Part shown: positions 28,872 to 37,755 of the stretch, in pieces
How the letters are laid out: every line of letters starts with the position of its first letter
How positions within the stretch are numbered: position 1 is the first letter of the stretch
NCBI GenBank assembly: GCA_013335535.1
Contig: JAAXVL010000009.1
Coordinates: forward strand, 62,001-126,000
Source: Azonexaceae bacterium
Lineage (GTDB): Bacteria; Pseudomonadota; Gammaproteobacteria; Burkholderiales; Rhodocyclaceae
Reading direction: 5' to 3'
DNA length: 64,000 bases
Notes under the pieces: generated by a model
Seen by the model: the letters and a program-made list of their open reading frames with translations, nothing else
Database searches by the model: none
What the model was told of the DNA's origin: nothing
Position numbers and translations under genes: made by a program

Positions 28872-29322
28872 GCTTTCCACGGTCGACCGGAAAATTCTCG
28901 CAAAATTGCAAGGTGATTTCCCCATCTGCGAGCGCCCCTACGCGGAAGCCGCCGAACAGTTGGGCATCAGCGAGGAGGAATTGCTGCAACGCATCGAGCA
29001 ACTGCTCGCCGACAAGGTCCTGACCCGCTTCGGCCCGATGTTCCAGATCGAGGAAATGGGCGGCGCCTTCGTGCTGGCCGCGCTGGCCGCTCCCGAGGAG
29101 CGTTACGAAGAGGTCGCGGCGCTGGTCAATGCATTGCCCGCGGTCGCCCACAACTACCGCCGCGAACACGCGCTGAACATGTGGTTCGTGCTCGCCACCG
29201 AAACGAAGGCGGGCATCGCCGAGGCCATCGCCCGCATCGAGCGCGATACCGGCCTGCCGGTTTACGCTTTCCCCAAGGAACGCGAATTCTTCGTCGAAAT
29301 GAAACTCGAGGCACGGCTGTGA
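28864..29322 (+). CDS. nirG: Siroheme decarboxylase subunit NirG
   Basis: 152-residue AsnC-type protein of the NirD/G class: TVDRKILAKLQGDFPICERPY (helix-turn-helix-like N-domain), LTRFGPMFQIEEMGGAFVLAAL and VAHNYRREHALNMWFVLATE, where the HNYxRE segment carries the conserved His of this subunit class. ATG at 28864 overlaps nirDL by 8 bases; the stop overlaps the GTG of nirH. The N-terminal codons are a dispersed-element copy (28874-28909), yet they fit the family alignment without an insertion. Confidence 0.93.
   Translation: MRELSTVDRKILAKLQGDFPICERPYAEAAEQLGISEEELLQRIEQLLADKVLTRFGPMFQIEEMGGAFVLAALAAPEERYEEVAALVNALPAVAHNYRREHALNMWFVLATETKAGIAEAIARIERDTGLPVYAFPKEREFFVEMKLEARL
28874..28909 (-). 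repeat. Dispersed 36-nt element, copy 9 (nirG N-terminus)
   Basis: TTTCCACGGTCGACCGG followed by AAAATT and AAAATTG tracts. Translated as STVDRKILAKL in register with the NirG family. Confidence 0.9.
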
Positions 29323-29807
29323 TTGATCGGAAAATCGACGATGTCGACCGCTCGCTGATCGTCGCCACCCAGGGCGGGTTACCGCTCGTGCCACAGCCCT
29401 ACCATGCCATCGCCGAGCAACTCGGATTGTCGGCCGACGAGGTCATGCAGCGCCTGCGCGCCATGCTCGAATCGGGCATCATCCGCCGCATCGGCGCCGT
29501 ACCCAACCACTATGCCATTGGCTGGACGGCCAACGGCATGACGGTCTGGGACGTCGCCGACGAACTGGTCGACGAACTGGGCGCCCGCATCGGCGCCCTC
29601 GATTTCGTCACCCACTGCTACCGCCGGCCGCGCGCCCTGCCGGCCTGGCCGTACAACCTTTTTGCCATGGTGCACGGCGCCTCGCGCGCCGAATGCTCCG
29701 CCAAGGCCGAAGAAATCGGCGTCCTGCTCGGTGATGCCTGCCGCGGCAGCGATATTCTCTATTCGACGAAAATTCTCAAGAAGACCGGGCTTCGCCTCGC
29801 GCGTTGA
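29319..29807 (+). CDS. nirH: Siroheme decarboxylase subunit NirH
   Basis: 162-residue AsnC-type protein of the NirL/H class: VDRSLIVATQGGLPLVPQPYHAI, IIRRIGAVPNHYAIGWTANGM and CYRRPRALPAWPYNLFAMVHG, the same C-terminal signature as the NirL half of NirDL. GTG start at 29319 inside the nirG stop. Last gene of the first nir block; an intrinsic terminator follows 49 bases later, so nirJ and nirN must be transcribed separately. Confidence 0.93.
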   Translation: MIDRKIDDVDRSLIVATQGGLPLVPQPYHAIAEQLGLSADEVMQRLRAMLESGIIRRIGAVPNHYAIGWTANGMTVWDVADELVDELGARIGALDFVTHCYRRPRALPAWPYNLFAMVHGASRAECSAKAEEIGVLLGDACRGSDILYSTKILKKTGLRLAR

Positions 29808-29821
29808 CGCAAAAGACGCGA

Positions 29822-29857
29822 TTCCCACGGTCAACCGGAATTCTTGTCCAAAAATAA
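29822..29857 (-). repeat. Dispersed 36-nt element, copy 10 (before nirH terminator)
   Basis: CCCACGGTCAACCGGAATT, then an A-tract ending at the foot of the terminator stem. Intergenic between nirH and cphA. Confidence 0.9.
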
Positions 29858-29880
29858 AACCCGGCCGCAGCCGGGTTTTC
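29856..29880. terminator. Bidirectional intrinsic terminator (nirH / cphA)
   Basis: Stem AACCCGGC / GCCGGGTT with loop CGCA. A-run on the left and T-run on the right, between the convergent nirH and cphA. Confidence 0.9.
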
Positions 29881-29899
29881 TCTTTGGGCCGTGGCTTGC

Positions 29900-32473
29900 T
29901 CAGCCTGCCTCGGCGATCCGTTTGGCAATATGCGCCAGTGCTTCTTCCACCTGGTCGATCAGGATCAGGCAGAGGTCGCCCGGCTGCAGTCGGGTCAGCG
30001 CCGTATCGATGGCGATGAACTCGCCGGTGATGGCGTCGATCTGCTTGGTGCGACGGGCGTTAGTCAGCCCTTCGCGCAACAGGCCGATCACTTCGCCATC
30101 TTCGCGGCCGCGCTGGCAGGCGTCCTGATAAAGAATCACGTCGTCGAAGGCATCGCCGAGGATTTCGGTCTGCTGGCGGATGTCGTCGTCGCGCCGGTCG
30201 CCGGCACCGCTGATCACCACCGAGCGGCGTACGGCCGGCATGTTGTTGATGGCACCGACCAGCGCCTGGATGGCATCCGGGTTGTGACCGTAGTCGGCGA
30301 TCAGCGTCGCGCCCTTGTAGTCGAACACGTTGAAACGGCCAGGCGCCGTCGCCGCATCGCTGACGAAATTGGCCAGCGCTTTCTCGATCACCGGCCACTC
30401 GTAGCCGAGCGCCCAGCCCGTGGCAATGGCGGCCATGGCATTTTCGACCTGGAAGCCGATGGTGCCGTTGCGCGTGAGCGGAATATTGGCCAGCGGAATG
30501 CGGTATTTTTTTCGCCCCTCGCTGCACACGATGGCATCGCGCTCGACATGGACGACCCGTTTGCCCTGGGCGCGGTGCGTGGCGAGCACGGGGTTCATGC
30601 GGTCGCGGGCGAAGAAAATGACGTCGCCGTGACAGTGATGCGCCATCGAGGCGACCACCGGGTCGGCCGCATTGAGGACCGCCGTGCCGCTCGGCGCCAC
30701 GTTTTCGACGATGACGCGCTTGACCACGGCCAGCTCGTCGACCGTCGTGATGTAGTTGAGGCCGAGATGGTCGCCGAGCCCGATGTTGGTGATGACGGCG
30801 ACGTCGCACATGTCGAAGCCGAGGCCTTCACGCAGCACGCCACCGCGTGCCGTCTCGAAGACAGCGGCGTCGACGTCGGGGTGCATGAGTACGTTGCGGG
30901 CACTACGCGGACCGGAGCAGTCGCCGCTGTCGATGCGGCGGCCTTCGACGTAGATGCCGTCGGTACTGGTCATGCCGACGCGCAGGCCGTTCGATTCGAA
31001 AATGCGGCCGATCAGGCGGCTGGTCGTCGTCTTGCCGTTGGTGCCGGCGATGGCGACGACCGGGATGCGGGCGTTGTCGCCGTCCGGGAACATCATGCCG
31101 ACAATGGCTTCGCCGACCGCGCGGCCCTTGCCAAAGGATGGGTCGAGATGCATGCGCAGGCCGGGCGCCGCGTTGCATTCGACGATGCCGCCGCCTTGCT
31201 CTTCGAGCGGTTTGTGCATCGTGTCGCAAACGACGTCGATGCCGCAGATGTCGAGACCGACGGTTTGCGCGGCAGCGACGGCAGCCGCAGCGAGTTCGGG
31301 ATGGACGTCGTCGGTCACGTCGGTGGCGGTACCGCCGGTCGACAGGTTGGCGTTGTTGCGCAGCACGACGCGAACGCCACGGCCGGGCACGGAATCAGCG
31401 CTGTAGCCCTGCTCTTCGAGGCGGGCAAGGGCGATTTCGTCGAAACGGATCTTGGTCAGCGAGGTGGCATGACCGTCCGAGCGGCGCGGGTCGCTGTTCA
31501 CGATGTTCACCAATTCGCGGACGGTATGCGTGCCGTCGCCGATGACCAGCGGTGGGTCGCGCCGGGCGGCGGCGATCAGCTTGTCGCCGATGACCAGCAG
31601 ACGCCAGTCATGGCCGGAGAGGAATTTCTCGACCATGATGTCGTCGCGGAATTCGATGGCGACACGGTAGGCGCGGCGGACTTGTTCTTCGGTGGTCAGA
31701 TTGACCGAAATGCCCTTGCCCTGATTGCCGTCCTGCGGCTTGACGACGACCGGCAGGCCGACTTCGAGGGCAGCAACCCAGGCATCATCTTCGTCTTCGA
31801 CCGGGCGGCCGTAAGGCACAGCAACGCCGGATGCGTGCAGCAGCTTCTTGGTCAGTTCCTTGTCCTGGGCAATCGATTCGCCGATGGCGCTGGTCAGGCT
31901 GGTTTCGGCGGCCTGGATGCGTTTCTGCTTGCTGCCCCAGCCGAACTGGACGAGGCTGCCTTGCGTCAGGCGGCGGTAGGGAATGCCGCGGGCCACGGCG
32001 GCCGAGACGATGGCGCCAGTCGATGGGCCAAGGCGGATGTCTTCGTCAAGGTCACGCAATTCCTTGAGCGTGCCATCGAGATCGAAGGGCGTGTCGTTGA
32101 GCGCAGCGTTGCAAAGCTGCTCGGCGCGCTCAAAAGCCAGGCGGCCGACATCTTCTTCGGTGTATTCGACGACGACCTGATAGACGCCCTGGTCGACCGT
32201 CTGTGCCGTGCGGCTGAAAGTGACCGGGCAGCCGGCCTGAGCCTGCAGGCCGAGGGCGGCAAATTCAAGCGCGTGGGCCATCGACACGGTGTCGAGGTGG
32301 TCGGATGGAATCAGGTCGCCCAGTTCCGGGAAGCGCTCACGCAGGCGATTCTCGAAGCCGGGTAGATCGGAAATGGCGACCTCGGCTCCTTCGCAGGAAA
32401 CGATGGCCTGAATGGCGGTGTGTCGGCTCCACAGGTTGGGGCCGCGCAGGGCACGAATGCGGGAAACGTCCAT
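29900..32473 (-). CDS. cphA: Cyanophycin synthetase CphA
   Basis: 857-residue ATP-dependent ligase that polymerises Asp and Arg into cyanophycin, a cytoplasmic nitrogen reserve. The N-terminal domain starts LRGPNLWSRHTAIQAIV. An ATP-grasp domain follows (VVVKPQDGNQGKGISVNL), and then a Mur-ligase-like domain with an intact P-loop AGTNGKTTTSRLIGR near residue 478 (bases ~31020-31060). The C-terminal Mur segment includes DYGHNPDAIQALVG and SGAGDRRDDD. Length matches CphA. It is the last gene of a four-gene operon and starts 16 bases after the cphA' stop. Confidence 0.95.
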   Translation of the reverse strand: MDVSRIRALRGPNLWSRHTAIQAIVSCEGAEVAISDLPGFENRLRERFPELGDLIPSDHLDTVSMAHALEFAALGLQAQAGCPVTFSRTAQTVDQGVYQVVVEYTEEDVGRLAFERAEQLCNAALNDTPFDLDGTLKELRDLDEDIRLGPSTGAIVSAAVARGIPYRRLTQGSLVQFGWGSKQKRIQAAETSLTSAIGESIAQDKELTKKLLHASGVAVPYGRPVEDEDDAWVAALEVGLPVVVKPQDGNQGKGISVNLTTEEQVRRAYRVAIEFRDDIMVEKFLSGHDWRLLVIGDKLIAAARRDPPLVIGDGTHTVRELVNIVNSDPRRSDGHATSLTKIRFDEIALARLEEQGYSADSVPGRGVRVVLRNNANLSTGGTATDVTDDVHPELAAAAVAAAQTVGLDICGIDVVCDTMHKPLEEQGGGIVECNAAPGLRMHLDPSFGKGRAVGEAIVGMMFPDGDNARIPVVAIAGTNGKTTTSRLIGRIFESNGLRVGMTSTDGIYVEGRRIDSGDCSGPRSARNVLMHPDVDAAVFETARGGVLREGLGFDMCDVAVITNIGLGDHLGLNYITTVDELAVVKRVIVENVAPSGTAVLNAADPVVASMAHHCHGDVIFFARDRMNPVLATHRAQGKRVVHVERDAIVCSEGRKKYRIPLANIPLTRNGTIGFQVENAMAAIATGWALGYEWPVIEKALANFVSDAATAPGRFNVFDYKGATLIADYGHNPDAIQALVGAINNMPAVRRSVVISGAGDRRDDDIRQQTEILGDAFDDVILYQDACQRGREDGEVIGLLREGLTNARRTKQIDAITGEFIAIDTALTRLQPGDLCLILIDQVEEALAHIAKRIAEAG

Positions 32474-32489
32474 GACGCTTTGTTCCTCG

Positions 32490-34742
32490 TTATTTCCGGG
32501 CGGTAGCCGGCTTCTTGGGTTGCGACTTTTTGGCGGGCTGGAGTATCAGCGATGCGGGGTCGGCCAGTTCGAGGCCGAAGGTCTTGAGACCCGTCGTCAT
32601 CACTTCCTGGCTTAGGCCCATCGCCCAGCCGGCAGCGATACCGGCCAGCACGTTGGCGATGTTTTTCGCTTGCTTGGCCTTGCCGATATACGGCGCATCG
32701 ACCAGGCGGCAGAGGCGCGTTTCGTCGGCACCCGAGCGCAGCACGATACGGTTGTCGGCGACGGTGACCCCCCGCTTGCCGGCAGCCAGATGGGCGACCA
32801 GCGTCGGATTGGCCGGATCGACGGCAAAGAAGATCACCTCGCCGTCGCACAGTTCGGCAAAATCGGCGACCAGTTCGTCCTCGGCATTGAGCACGGCGTG
32901 GCCGCTGGGCAGCACGACATCGACCTGTGTCCGGTAGATCGAGCGCGGCGTCGTGTAGTACTCGCCGCCGGTCGGCTGGGTATCCCAGCGCGACAGGTCT
33001 TCTTCGTCCGAAACGATGTTGGTGACGATGCCGACCGAGCAGCGATCATAGGCCAGACCTTCGCCGAGAATCACCGAGGATCCGTTTTCGATCACCGCCG
33101 CCTGAACCGAGCGGTTGAGGAGCAGGCGGCGACCGCCTTCCCAGTTGGCGGCATTGGTTTTCTGGACCTGGCGGCGGCCGAGGTAAATGCCGTCCTTGCA
33201 GGCCAGGCCGCCTTGCTGGCCGGAGAGGTAAATCAGGTGAGCCACCATCTTGGCGACGGCATTCTTGCCGTGCGTGCCGGTGACGCCAACCAGCGGCACG
33301 CGGCCGCTTTCGTTTTCGGCGAACAGGTTGTCGACAATGGCCTGGCCTACAGGGCGTGGTTTGCCGATGCCCGGCTTGATGTGCATGAGCAGACTGGGGC
33401 CGGCGTTGACTTCAACGATGGCACCACCCTGCTCGGCCAATGGCTTGGAGACATCCTGGCACACGAGGTCGATGCCGGCGATGTCGAGACCGACGACGCG
33501 GGCGGCCAGCGCAGCGACCTGGGCGGTTTCCGGATGGACTTCGTCAGTGCAGTCGAAGGCGTGGTTGGCGTTGCGCTGGATCAGCACCTCGCGGTCCTTG
33601 GCTGGCACGCTGTCAGCGTCGAGACCCTGGCGTTCCAGTTCGATCTTGGCGGCAGTATCGACCTTGATGATCGACAGCGGATGCAGTTCGGTCGTGCCGC
33701 GCCGCGGGTCGATATTGACCTGGCTGTCGATCAGCTCGAGTACGGTCGACTTGCCGTCGCCGATGACAGTGATGAGGTCGCTGCGATTGGCCGCGACGAG
33801 TTTGCCACCGACGACCAGCAGGCGATGCTCGATGCCCTGGATGGAACGCTCGACGAGGACGCCGGAGCCTTCCTCGACGGCGATGGCGTAGGCCTTGGCG
33901 ACTTCTTCCTTGGTGGTCAGGTCGATGAAAACGCCACGCCCGTGGTTGCCGTCGGTCGGCTTGACGACGACCGGCACGCCGATGTCTTCGGCCGCATCCC
34001 AGGCATCTTCGGCACTCTCGACTTCGCGGCCCTCAGGGACCGGGACGCCAACCGAGGAGATCAGCTCCTTGGTCAAATCCTTGTCACGCGAAATGGTTTC
34101 GGCGATGGCGCTGGTCTGGTCGGTTTCGGCCGTCCAGATGCGGCGCATGGCGGCACCGTAGCCGAGCTGGACGAGGTTGCCGTCGTCGAGCAGGCGGATG
34201 TGCGGAATGCCGCGCTTCTCGCCGGCCAGGACGATGGCCGCGGTTGATGGGCCGAGGTATTTGCGGTCAACCTTGCGCCGAAGCAGGCGGACGGCTTCGT
34301 CGAGATCGTAGGGCTGGTCGGCGATGGCGGCGAGGAGCAGTTCGCGGCCGACGTCGAGCGACATGCGCGTCACTTCTTCGTGGAAGTTGGAGACGACCAG
34401 CTTGTAGACGCCACGCGTCGTGGTTTCGCGGGTGCGGCCGAAACCGTCAGGCAAGCCGGCCAGTGTCATCAGTTCGAGCACGATGTGTTCGAGGATGTGG
34501 CCGGCCCAGGTGCCTTCCTTGAGGCGGCGCAGGAAACCGCCGTGCTCGCCGTAGTTGCAGCGATGCTCGACGAGGCCCGGCAGCCAGGCGCTCAGGCGCT
34601 CGTAAAGGCCGGGGATCTTGTCTGAAGGGAAGTCTTCGAGTTCGCCGATGTCGATCCAGGTCTCGATGACCGGGGGGTAGGTCCAGATATTGGGGCCACG
34701 CAGTGAGATCGTGTCCCGGAAAATGATGTCCTTTTTCTTCAT
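32490..34742 (-). CDS. cphA': Cyanophycin synthetase-like protein CphA'
   Basis: 750-residue paralogue of CphA: LRGPNIWTYPPVIETWIDIG, an ATP-grasp domain (VVVKPTDGNHGRGVFIDL) and a shorter Mur-like domain. Its P-loop is GVTGTHGKNAVAKMVAH (bases ~33240-33290): the Thr-Thr after Lys in CphA is replaced by Asn-Ala, so ATP use at this site may differ or be lost. The C-terminal extension of CphA is missing. Paired cphA'/cphA loci are known in betaproteobacteria. The start ATG 34742 gives the family N-terminus; a 38-residue upstream extension is unsupported. Confidence 0.9.
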   Translation of the reverse strand: MKKKDIIFRDTISLRGPNIWTYPPVIETWIDIGELEDFPSDKIPGLYERLSAWLPGLVEHRCNYGEHGGFLRRLKEGTWAGHILEHIVLELMTLAGLPDGFGRTRETTTRGVYKLVVSNFHEEVTRMSLDVGRELLLAAIADQPYDLDEAVRLLRRKVDRKYLGPSTAAIVLAGEKRGIPHIRLLDDGNLVQLGYGAAMRRIWTAETDQTSAIAETISRDKDLTKELISSVGVPVPEGREVESAEDAWDAAEDIGVPVVVKPTDGNHGRGVFIDLTTKEEVAKAYAIAVEEGSGVLVERSIQGIEHRLLVVGGKLVAANRSDLITVIGDGKSTVLELIDSQVNIDPRRGTTELHPLSIIKVDTAAKIELERQGLDADSVPAKDREVLIQRNANHAFDCTDEVHPETAQVAALAARVVGLDIAGIDLVCQDVSKPLAEQGGAIVEVNAGPSLLMHIKPGIGKPRPVGQAIVDNLFAENESGRVPLVGVTGTHGKNAVAKMVAHLIYLSGQQGGLACKDGIYLGRRQVQKTNAANWEGGRRLLLNRSVQAAVIENGSSVILGEGLAYDRCSVGIVTNIVSDEEDLSRWDTQPTGGEYYTTPRSIYRTQVDVVLPSGHAVLNAEDELVADFAELCDGEVIFFAVDPANPTLVAHLAAGKRGVTVADNRIVLRSGADETRLCRLVDAPYIGKAKQAKNIANVLAGIAAGWAMGLSQEVMTTGLKTFGLELADPASLILQPAKKSQPKKPATARK

Positions 34743-34860
34743 GCTCTTGGCTCTGGCTCCATTGGCCTGCGGTGATGAATGTTTGATTTCAGCATTATTA
34801 ACGCTTTCGTTCGCTTGCGGCTGACCGCCGTCTAAAAATGTCACGCATCCGGACAAAGCG

Positions 34861-35331
34861 TTACAGGAAGCGGTCCAGAAGCTTGCGGCTGTGCCGGTCC
34901 AGCGTGCTCAGATCGCGGATCAGGAACTGAATGCCATGGGCGTCGGCGATGAGCAGACGCGTCTGACTCAGGCGGCGGATGTCTTCCTCGCCCTTGAGGA
35001 TCAGCTCGGCCGGGCCGCGATTGGTCTGCAGTTGCCAGGTGCTCGGGCAGGCGAAGCTGGATACGGCGTCAATGCGCTCGATCTCCGGCACGAACTCGCG
35101 GCTCGCAAGGTCGGCTTCGATCAAGGCGGCGATGGCCGGCGGCAGGTCGGCAAGGCTGTCGATCCAGGCCACTTCGTGGCCTTCGTAATTGACCAGCGAG
35201 AGGCCTTCGTCGGGGGCGGCGATGGGGAAAGCCCGCACCGGCGTGACGCCTTCGTGGATGTCTCCGTTTTCGGCTGTTAATACCAGTCGACCGTAGGAGT
35301 CGCGTTGCAGCTGGAAATGGGGGTTCGACAT
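34861..35331 (-). CDS. DUF1854 protein associated with cyanophycin locus
   Basis: 156-residue cytoplasmic protein of the DUF1854 family: FQLQRDSYGRLVLTAENGD, GVTPVRAFPIAAPDEGLSLV, GHEVAWIDSLADLP, then GPAELILKGEEDIRRL and the conserved GIQFLIRDLSTLD. The family is linked genomically to an ABC exporter and cyanophycin synthetases; the biochemical role is unknown to me. It starts 3 bases after the ABC transporter stop and precedes cphA' by 118 bases. Confidence 0.88.
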   Translation of the reverse strand: MSNPHFQLQRDSYGRLVLTAENGDIHEGVTPVRAFPIAAPDEGLSLVNYEGHEVAWIDSLADLPPAIAALIEADLASREFVPEIERIDAVSSFACPSTWQLQTNRGPAELILKGEEDIRRLSQTRLLIADAHGIQFLIRDLSTLDRHSRKLLDRFL

Positions 35332-35334
35332 GGC

Positions 35335-37629
35335 TTATTCCGCGTGAGTTTTGGGCTGGCTCGCCGTGCGCGGCAGCATGGGTTCGGTGTCGACGTTGCG
35401 GGCCTGGGCCATGTAGAGCTTGAAGTAATGGCCTTCGACGGCCATCAACTGGTCATGGTTGCCAACTTCGACGATGCGGCCACGGTCCATGACGACCAGC
35501 CGGTCAGCCTTGCGCAGCGTGCTCAGGCGGTGGGCGATGGCGATGGTGGTGCGGCCCTTGACCAGGTTGTCGAGCGCTTTCTGGATTTCTTTCTCGGTCT
35601 CGGTATCGACCGCGGAAGTCGCTTCGTCGAGAATCAGGATGCGCGGGTCGATGAGCAGGGCGCGGGCGATGGAAATGCGCTGGCGTTCGCCGCCAGACAG
35701 GCCCTGGCCGCGTTCGCCGACCAGCGAGTCGTAGCCGTGCGGCAGGCGCAGGATGAACTCGTGGGCGTGGGCGGCGCGGGCGGCGGCGATGATTTCCTGG
35801 CGCGTCGCCTTTGGCTTGCCGTAGGCGATGTTGTCGGCGATGGTGCCGAAGAAGAGGAAGGGTTCCTGGAGGACGAGGCCGATGTGCTGGCGGAATTCGG
35901 CGACCGGCACCGAGCGGACATCGACGCCGTCGATCAGGACCTGGCCTTCGGATACGTCGTAGAAGCGGCAGATCAGATTGACCAGTGTGGACTTGCCGGA
36001 GCCGGAATGGCCGACGAGGCCGATCATTTCGCCGGGCTGGATGATCAGGTCGACGTCGCGGGTGACCGAGCGGGTGCCGTAGCGGAAGCTGGCTTTCTTG
36101 AGTTCGAGCTGGCCGGTGACTTTGGACAGATGCACCGGGTTGGTCGGCTCGGGGACGCTCGAGACGTGGTCGAGGATGTCGAAGATGCGCTTGGTGCTCG
36201 ACGCAGCGCGCTGGGTCGCCGACACAATGCGGCTCATCGAGTCGAGTCGTGTGTAGAAGCGGCCGATGTAGGCGAGGAAGGCGGTGAGCACGCCGACCGA
36301 GCTGTTGCCTTTGGAAATCTGCCAGATGCCGAAAACCCAGACGACGAGCAGGCCGACTTCGGTGAGCAGGGTAACCGTCGGTGTGAACAGCGACCAGGTC
36401 TTGTTCAGCTTGTCGTTCATCTGCAGGTTGTGCTCGTTGGCGGCGCGGAAACGCTCGCCTTCGCGCTTTTCCTGGGCAAAGGCCTTGACGACGCGGATGC
36501 CGGGGATGGTGTCGGCCAGCACGTTGGTCACTTCGGCCCAGACGCGGTCGATCTTCTCGAAGCCGGTGCGCAGCTTTTCGCGCACGAAATGGATCATCCA
36601 GCCGATGATCGGCAGCGGCAGCAGGGTGACGAGCGCCAGCCACGGATTGATGCTGAACAGGATGACCGCGGTCATCGTGATCATCAGCACATCGGTGGCG
36701 AAGTTGAGCAGATCGAGCGACAGGAAGATGTTGATGCGGTCGGTTTCGTTGCCGATGCGCGCCATGAGGTCACCGGTGCGCTTGCCGCCGAAGTACTCCA
36801 ACGACAGTCCCAGCAGGTGATCGTAGGTTTGCGTGCGCAGGTCGCGGCCCATACGCTCGGAAACGAGCGACAGGATGTAGGTGCGGATCCAGCCCAGCCC
36901 CCAGGCGAGCAGCGCGGCGCCGAACAGGCCGCCGAGATACATGCCGACCAGCGGCCAGTCGATGGGCTTGCCGTTCTGGAATGGAATCAGCACGTTGTCC
37001 ATGAGCGGCATGGTCAGGTAGGGCGGAACGAGCTGGGCGGCTGTCGACGCCAGAGTCAGGGCAAAGCCCCAGAACAGTTGCCAGCGATAGGGACGGGCAA
37101 AACGCCAGAGGCGGAACAGCGTCCAGGTGGAGGGCGCCACAGTGGCTTCGCGGTTGCAGATCGGGCATTCGTCTTCGCCCGGCGGCAGGGGCGCCTTGCA
37201 GGTCGGGCAGCAGTCTTCGATGACGCGCTCGACCGGCTGGCCGGTGACGATGCTGTCGCGATTGAGGTCGAATTCGTTGATGACGCGCAGGGCGGCCAGG
37301 TTTTTGGCCAGGGTGTAGCGCCAGGTGGCGAGCAGGCCCTTTTCGTCGACCAGTTCGAGTGCGCCGACGCCGGCGTGGTCGTTGTGGTTGAGCGTCAGCC
37401 CGCCGCGCAACGGCCATTCCTGCCAGCTGGTGTCACCCGGTGCGTAGGCGAGGAGCCGTCGGTCGGTGACGATGACGAGACCGGAAGCGAACTGCAGGCG
37501 GTTGTCGAGGTCTATCTCGAGCCAGGCTTGGGGCTTTTCTCCAGCGGCTAGTTTTGCCTCAAGCTCGGTAGCCCATTGGCCGGGGAGCGTCGGCTCGTTG
37601 CCGGCAAGAATTTGTGAATTGAGGGTCAT
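35335..37629 (-). CDS. Cyanophycin-associated ABC exporter (fused permease-ATPase)
   Basis: 764-residue half-transporter. The N-terminal ~135 residues form a cytoplasmic beta-rich domain (LVIVTDRRLLAYAPGD). A zinc ribbon CPTC/CPIC follows (about 140-156), then six membrane helices (about 180-470) and a nucleotide-binding domain with Walker A GHSGSGKST (near 540), signature LSGGERQR (near 645) and Walker B ILILDEATSA. Fold class is ABCB/MsbA-like. The start ATG 37629 is chosen because the frame upstream is antisense to nirJ. First gene of the cyanophycin operon; substrate unknown. Confidence 0.9.
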   Translation of the reverse strand: MTLNSQILAGNEPTLPGQWATELEAKLAAGEKPQAWLEIDLDNRLQFASGLVIVTDRRLLAYAPGDTSWQEWPLRGGLTLNHNDHAGVGALELVDEKGLLATWRYTLAKNLAALRVINEFDLNRDSIVTGQPVERVIEDCCPTCKAPLPPGEDECPICNREATVAPSTWTLFRLWRFARPYRWQLFWGFALTLASTAAQLVPPYLTMPLMDNVLIPFQNGKPIDWPLVGMYLGGLFGAALLAWGLGWIRTYILSLVSERMGRDLRTQTYDHLLGLSLEYFGGKRTGDLMARIGNETDRINIFLSLDLLNFATDVLMITMTAVILFSINPWLALVTLLPLPIIGWMIHFVREKLRTGFEKIDRVWAEVTNVLADTIPGIRVVKAFAQEKREGERFRAANEHNLQMNDKLNKTWSLFTPTVTLLTEVGLLVVWVFGIWQISKGNSSVGVLTAFLAYIGRFYTRLDSMSRIVSATQRAASSTKRIFDILDHVSSVPEPTNPVHLSKVTGQLELKKASFRYGTRSVTRDVDLIIQPGEMIGLVGHSGSGKSTLVNLICRFYDVSEGQVLIDGVDVRSVPVAEFRQHIGLVLQEPFLFFGTIADNIAYGKPKATRQEIIAAARAAHAHEFILRLPHGYDSLVGERGQGLSGGERQRISIARALLIDPRILILDEATSAVDTETEKEIQKALDNLVKGRTTIAIAHRLSTLRKADRLVVMDRGRIVEVGNHDQLMAVEGHYFKLYMAQARNVDTEPMLPRTASQPKTHAE

Positions 37630-37755
37630 CGGAAGAGTATACCGCAAGGGTTGCGCTGCTCGGCCAATGCCTCTGTTTGGCCGTGCTTGACGCGCATCAA
37701 GGCGCCGGCCCGGCGGCTGCCGTTGAATGGCCCCAAATCCAGAACAAGGATGTTC

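Noticed and set aside
29891..32365. 824-codon open frame on the plus strand opposite cphA
   Set aside because: GC-rich codon bias makes long antisense frames; the minus strand encodes an intact cyanophycin synthetase.
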